A DNA stretch of 9,510 bases from NCBI GenBank assembly GCA_025059545.1, contig JANXDJ010000053.1, forward strand, positions 1 through 9,510, given 5' to 3'. Source of the stretch: Archaeoglobaceae archaeon (GTDB lineage: Archaea; Halobacteriota; Archaeoglobi; Archaeoglobales; Archaeoglobaceae). The notes under the pieces are model-generated. The model searched no databases and was not told the origin of the DNA. It saw only the letters and a list, made by a program, of their open reading frames with translations. The translations under genes were made by a program, and so were the position numbers. How positions within the stretch are numbered: position 1 is the first letter of the stretch; each line of letters begins with the position of its first letter. Of the stretch, positions 6,220 to 9,510 are shown piece after piece.

Positions 6220-8883
6220 ATGACTTCCGAGATTCCCGATTTTAAATTTAAAAATTCCATTGAATCTTTCTTACAGGAATGTGAAAAAAATGAACCTGCA
6301 TGCATTCTGCTATCCAAAGGTTGGAACAGAGTTTACATGCCATTCATGCACCAGCAATATCTCTATTGGAAGTTCTCTCTTGAGGATGCGATCAGAGTTT
6401 TTATCGGTGACGAGATAGGTCTTGGTAAAACCATCGAGGGAGCTCTCCTGATAAAGATGCTTATAGAAAGAGGGGCTAAAAGAATACTGATCCTCGTTCC
6501 AAAGATCTTGAGAAAGCAATGGTATGCAGAGCTTACGAATTTCTTCTCCGACTACTACGTTAGAATGATCTCGGGTAAGGAAGAGCTACAAATTGAATTC
6601 TCAGGCATCGATTCCCTTCCTGATTACAGGATCTTCATAGTTTCTATCGATTTTGCTAAGAGAAAAGAACATGCGAAGCACTTTAGGAGAGATTGGGATG
6701 TTCTCTTAGTGGACGAAGCACATAATCTTGGCTCAGATACGCAGAGAGATGAACTTGTAAGAGAGATAAGGGCCAAAAACAAGATCTTTCTTTCCGCAAC
6801 ACCCCACAGAGGCGATGATGACAGATTCTTAAGAACGATTTCCCACATAAAACCAGTAAAAACAATTGATGAGGCAAGAGATCTTCTCATTAGGAGAACT
6901 AAAAGACTCGTTAATAGTGTTAGAAAGAACATGAACTATAAACCTCTTTTCAAAAACTGTAGGGTTTGTGCAGTAATAACAAAACCGACAGAAGAGGAGA
7001 AAAAATTCTCAAACGAAACACTTGAATTTTTGAGGAGCATTCTGAAAATACATGTGCCAGAAAAACCACTCGGATTAATAACTGCAATCATAAGAAAGAG
7101 AACTTCTTCCAGTCCGAGAGCTGCAAGAAAAACTCTCCAAAGAATTATCAGCGGAGTTTCCGGAGTTACGGGAGAAGTAAATGAAAAGATTCTTGAAAAG
7201 ATCTTTGAAGGATCCATAGAAGAGTTAAGCGACGCCCTTGAAGAAATGGGCTTTAAAGAAGTGGATGAAATACTTGAGAAGGCGATCTCAGGTATAGCGC
7301 CGAAAATGAGCCAAGTTGAGAAAAGAAGACTTGATGAGCTGTTAAAGTTGGCAGAAGAGATCGAAAAAAGGGATAGTAAACTCGCCACACTTATAAAAAT
7401 TCTCAAACATCATTCGAATGAGAAGATCATAATATTCACAGAATATATAGATACTCTGACATATTTGAGTGAAAAACTCGCTGATTTTAATCCAATTTGC
7501 ATCCATGGAGGACTGGGGGAAAATGAGAGCAATAATAGGATCAACGAATTTCTGGAAAAGGGAAGAGTTCTTATAGCCACAGATGTAGCTTCGGAAGGTC
7601 TAAATCTCCAAAAGGCGAGTGTGATTGTGAATTACGAACCTCCTTGGACTCCTATAAAACTTGAACAGAGAATAGGAAGAATATGGAGGCTTTTGCAGGA
7701 GAGAGATGTCATAGTTTACAATCTTTTTTTGGGAACAAGAGCGGATAAAGAAGTTGCTGAGAAGCTATATGGTAAAATTCTGAATCTGGCATTAGCACTT
7801 GAAGATGTCAAGAACGTTCTCGGAGAAGAAGTAATTGGTGCGGACATAAAGAGCTCAGAAGATATAATCTCTCCCGGAGTTAGCTTTTCAGAACATGATA
7901 TGATAAAAAGCCAATTAGAGGGGCAATTGGACAGGTTCATAGCTGAGATAGAGGATATGATAAGAGACGTGAAGGAGAAACTATCTTCAATCTACCATGA
8001 AGAAAATGCTCACGATGTTTCTGCCATATACAGAAGTCTTGGAATAATAAGTGCAGAGGAAGCGAAAGAAGCATATGACTTTTTAAGAAAGGCTGTTAAA
8101 AATCTCAATACTGACATAATCTTAGTTCCATGGGATAAGGAGCGCGTAGAATTTGCAGTCACAGGAATTGCGAGGGTGGAACACAAGAATGGAATTCTCG
8201 AATTTCCGATGATTTTCCGAGATTCAGATTGCATAACTGGTTCAGCTGTTTTAAAAACTATAAAAGAGGCACTTGAAAGAGCTATAGTCCCTGATGAGAT
8301 CCATGGACTAAGAGAACCAGATGTTTTCGTAATTAAAAAGCATATAGTGGACTTTATCAAAAAAATCAGAGCGGTTCCCATAAATAAAACAGATTTCAAA
8401 AAGTTCTTTACAATGGTTTACGTTCCAATTTCCACTGGAAGCACATCAAAACAATATATTAACATCGTGGGTCAGGAAGCAGAGGATATAGTGCGAAATT
8501 TGGAAGAAAAAAAGGGTAGAATAGTAATAGAAAGAAAAACACTCGGAAAATATGACTTCTACTCCTTTGAGCCTTTAGAGAAGAATAAACCTGAAGGTTC
8601 AAGAGATACCGAGAGATTTATAGAGGTCAAAGGGCATGGATATGGAGGTGTTGATGTAACGCTCACAAATGAGGAATTCAAATTTGCAAAAGAGAATAGA
8701 GAAAAATATTGGCTATATATTGTCTGGAATGTCCTCCGTGGAGATCCATTGATTGCATGTTTCAAAGATCCACTTTCAAAGAAGTTTTTCAATGTTGTTA
8801 AAAAAGAAGAAGTGATAACTATAAAAAAAGAGCTATACGTTTTGACTCTCAGAGATGCGGGAAAATTAGAGGTTTCTGAATAA
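6220..8883 (+). CDS. SNF2/HepA-type superfamily II helicase (DrmD-like) with C-terminal DUF3883 domain
   Basis: An ATP-driven DNA translocase of 887 residues. Motif I is DEIGLGKT (64-71), motif Ia LILVPKILRKQW (90-101), motif II DEAH (165-168), motif III SATPH (192-196). The second RecA domain has KIIIFTEY (402-409), TDVASEGLNLQ (454-464) and QRIGRIWR (483-490, with the arginine finger region), the SNF2/RapA pattern also seen in DISARM DrmD and BREX BrxHII. About 200 charged, mostly helical residues (roughly 200-400) separate the two lobes. Residues about 555-620 may form a coiled coil. The C-terminus (about 750-870) matches DUF3883: AEDIV..LE, then GKYDFYS, RFIEVKG, VTLTNEEFKFA and YWLYIVWNV. 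D779, E802 and K804 form a D...ExK pattern like PD-(D/E)xK nucleases. The ATG at 6220 has only a weak ribosome site (AGAG), so expression probably relies on coupling to the gene ending five bases earlier; no other Met occurs before residue 40. Last gene of the operon; its stop is 8 bases from the converging tRNA gene. Helicase and DUF3883 calls are firm; nuclease activity is inference. Confidence 0.9.
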   Translation: MTSEIPDFKFKNSIESFLQECEKNEPACILLSKGWNRVYMPFMHQQYLYWKFSLEDAIRVFIGDEIGLGKTIEGALLIKMLIERGAKRILILVPKILRKQWYAELTNFFSDYYVRMISGKEELQIEFSGIDSLPDYRIFIVSIDFAKRKEHAKHFRRDWDVLLVDEAHNLGSDTQRDELVREIRAKNKIFLSATPHRGDDDRFLRTISHIKPVKTIDEARDLLIRRTKRLVNSVRKNMNYKPLFKNCRVCAVITKPTEEEKKFSNETLEFLRSILKIHVPEKPLGLITAIIRKRTSSSPRAARKTLQRIISGVSGVTGEVNEKILEKIFEGSIEELSDALEEMGFKEVDEILEKAISGIAPKMSQVEKRRLDELLKLAEEIEKRDSKLATLIKILKHHSNEKIIIFTEYIDTLTYLSEKLADFNPICIHGGLGENESNNRINEFLEKGRVLIATDVASEGLNLQKASVIVNYEPPWTPIKLEQRIGRIWRLLQERDVIVYNLFLGTRADKEVAEKLYGKILNLALALEDVKNVLGEEVIGADIKSSEDIISPGVSFSEHDMIKSQLEGQLDRFIAEIEDMIRDVKEKLSSIYHEENAHDVSAIYRSLGIISAEEAKEAYDFLRKAVKNLNTDIILVPWDKERVEFAVTGIARVEHKNGILEFPMIFRDSDCITGSAVLKTIKEALERAIVPDEIHGLREPDVFVIKKHIVDFIKKIRAVPINKTDFKKFFTMVYVPISTGSTSKQYINIVGQEAEDIVRNLEEKKGRIVIERKTLGKYDFYSFEPLEKNKPEGSRDTERFIEVKGHGYGGVDVTLTNEEFKFAKENREKYWLYIVWNVLRGDPLIACFKDPLSKKFFNVVKKEEVITIKKELYVLTLRDAGKLEVSE

Positions 8884-8891
8884 ATACACTA

Positions 8892-8963
8892 CGCCCCCGC
8901 CGGGAATCGAACCCGGGTCTGAGGCTCCGAAGGCCTCTAGGATCTCCGCTACCCCACGGGGGC
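8892..8963 (-). tRNA. tRNA-Arg (anticodon UCG)
   Basis: Reads CGA, and possibly other CGN, arginine codons. The minus strand folds as a complete 72-base cloverleaf: acceptor GCCCCCG pairs perfectly with CGGGGGC, followed by discriminator G73 at 8892; the D arm is GGGTAGCGGAGATCCT, with a weak last pair as often seen in archaea; the anticodon stem GAGGC/GCCTC closes loop CTTCGGA with anticodon TCG at 8930-8928; a four-base variable loop AGAC follows; and the T arm is CCGGG-TTCGATT-CCCGG. There is no intron and no encoded CCA, so CCA must be added after transcription. It converges on the helicase gene and is divergent from mdh. Confidence 0.97.
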
Positions 8964-8976
8964 TTTTGAAGTTTTT
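8964..8976 (+). terminator. Possible T-rich terminator of the four-gene operon
   Basis: Directly after the tRNA on the plus strand come two T tracts (TTTT at 8964-8967 and TTTTT at 8972-8976). Archaeal RNA polymerase commonly terminates at such tracts. An operon transcript would reach them after crossing the antisense of the tRNA, whose GC-rich stems could also fold. No other T-rich site lies between the helicase stop at 8883 and mdh. This is pattern only. Confidence 0.3.
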
Positions 8977-8993
8977 AGAAACTGTAAAACTTG

Positions 8994-9011
8994 CAATACT
9001 TTAATCTTTCC
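8994..9011 (-). promoter_or_regulatory. Candidate BRE/TATA promoter of tRNA-Arg
   Basis: On the minus strand a purine-rich GGAAAGA (BRE-like) runs into TTAAAGTATT, an A/T box centred about 36 bases before the tRNA 5' end. With the usual archaeal spacing of about 26 bases, this gives a leader near 10 bases. No better A/T box lies at a suitable distance, but the match to TTTAWA is imperfect. Confidence 0.35.
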
Positions 9012-9040
9012 AACTCCAGTTTGAACTTGGATGAAAATCT

Positions 9041-9054
9041 AAAAGTTTAAAACT
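9041..9054 (+). promoter_or_regulatory. Candidate BRE/TATA promoter of mdh
   Basis: AAAA followed by GTTTAAAACT resembles an archaeal BRE plus TATA box. Its centre (about 9048) is 26 bases before the mdh ATG, the normal distance from TATA box to transcription start, so the transcript would begin at or next to the start codon. No Shine-Dalgarno sequence lies between the box and the ATG, which fits a leaderless mRNA. Confidence 0.5.
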
Positions 9055-9073
9055 TGGAAAAAGACAGTGTGCT

Positions 9074-9510
9074 ATGAAAATAGGATTTGTCGGTGCGGGC
9101 AGAGTTGGAAGCTTATCCGCTTATGCTTGCCTTATGAACATCGATCTCGATGAAATTGCTTTGGTTGACATCGTTGAAGACTTAGCTATTGGAGAAGCCA
9201 TAGATCTATCTCATGCTGGCGCTGTCATGGGAAAATTCCCAAAGATCGTTGGAGGGACAGATTATTCATTGCTAAAGGGAAGTGAAGTGATCGTGGTTAC
9301 CGCTGGCTTTGCAAGAAAGCCCGGAATGAGTAGACTCGATTTGGCAACGAAGAACGTTGAAGTTATACGAGATGTAGCAAAGAATATTGTAAAGCATACC
9401 AAAGAAAGCAAGATCCTCGTCGTAACGAATCCAATGGATCTGATGACCTATGTTGCTTGGAAAGAAAGTGGTAAAACTCGTAGAGAAGTTTTCGGAATGG
9501 GTAGTCTTCT
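9074..9510 (+). CDS. mdh: Malate dehydrogenase (LDH-like type), 3' end cut by window
   Basis: Interconverts malate and oxaloacetate with NAD(P) in the cytoplasm as part of central carbon metabolism. The first 145 codons are present, roughly half of a protein usually near 295-310 residues. The N-terminal Rossmann fold shows GAGRVG (7-12) and the acidic residue D32 after the second strand (ALVD), which normally selects NAD. The substrate loop ARKPGMSRLDL (80-90) has R81 at the position equivalent to LDH residue 102, where Arg gives malate rather than lactate specificity, plus R87, the second substrate arginine (LDH 109). NPMD (119-122) holds the conserved Asn. The sequence closely resembles the Archaeoglobus enzyme as I recall it. 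ATG 9074 is fixed by the Rossmann start (MKIGFVGAG) and the promoter spacing. It is a housekeeping gene, unrelated in function to the cluster on its left. Confidence 0.95.
   Translation, partial: MKIGFVGAGRVGSLSAYACLMNIDLDEIALVDIVEDLAIGEAIDLSHAGAVMGKFPKIVGGTDYSLLKGSEVIVVTAGFARKPGMSRLDLATKNVEVIRDVAKNIVKHTKESKILVVTNPMDLMTYVAWKESGKTRREVFGMGSL

Noticed and set aside
6936..7406. Minus-strand open frame of 156 codons opposite the helicase
   Set aside because: It lies wholly within a well-supported gene, has a low-complexity serine/phenylalanine-rich product and no ribosome site of note; a shadow frame. The same holds for the minus-strand frame at 4578-4934.
1..8883. Classical BREX or DISARM assignment
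   Set aside because: No PglZ, BrxL, DUF1998 DrmB or PLD DrmC gene is visible; only the methyltransferase, ATPase and helicase types are shared.
6220..8883. Type I restriction HsdR subunit
   Set aside because: The helicase motifs are SNF2/HepA-like, the nuclease-like domain is C-terminal DUF3883 rather than N-terminal, and no HsdS specificity subunit is present.
8964..9073. A small gene or structured RNA in the 110-base gap between tRNA-Arg and mdh
   Set aside because: I see only A/T-rich sequence consistent with two divergent promoters; no frame of useful length or stable paired stems.
1..9510. CRISPR array, insertion sequence or long repeats
   Set aside because: No regularly spaced repeats, transposase-like frames or terminal inverted repeats were seen on either strand by reading.

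Overview
The window looks archaeal and most likely belongs to the Archaeoglobales. The partial malate dehydrogenase at the right end reads very like the Archaeoglobus enzyme as I remember it. Start sites carry archaeal-type Shine-Dalgarno sequences (AGGTGAT, GAGGAG), arginine is mostly AGA/AGG, the tRNA has a GC-rich acceptor stem without an encoded CCA, and TATA/BRE-like boxes sit in the only sizeable intergenic region. The protein-coding DNA is moderately AT-rich. The genus assignment is inference; the domain assignment is firm.

Bases 1-8883 hold one tightly packed plus-strand operon of four genes: (1) a DUF1156-family (COG1743-type) adenine DNA methyltransferase with a zinc ribbon, whose N-terminus lies left of the window; (2) a large DUF499-family (COG1483-type) P-loop ATPase of 1110 residues; (3) an unrecognised protein of 145 residues; (4) an SNF2/HepA-type superfamily II helicase of 887 residues ending in a DUF3883 domain. 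Gaps are 12, 4 and 5 bases, so the genes are almost certainly co-transcribed and translationally coupled. No gene-free stretch exceeds 300 bases.

The gene set is that of a methylation-linked, DISARM/BREX-like anti-invader system: the methyltransferase would mark host DNA, the DUF499 ATPase and the translocating helicase would inspect or remodel DNA, and the DUF3883 domain carries a D...ExK arrangement that could be the otherwise missing nuclease site. It fits neither classical BREX (no PglZ or BrxL seen) nor classical DISARM (no DUF1998 DrmB or PLD DrmC seen), although genes left of the window cannot be excluded.

At 8892-8963, on the minus strand and converging on the helicase with only 8 bases between them, is a tRNA-Arg (anticodon UCG). 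Its 3' end faces the cluster, the usual geometry for an island integrated at a tRNA gene. A 110-base divergent intergenic region (8964-9073) follows, with promoter candidates for the tRNA (leftwards) and for mdh (rightwards). The mdh gene starts at 9074, is probably leaderless, and runs off the right edge. The tRNA and mdh are core genes; the four-gene cluster to their left is accessory in character.
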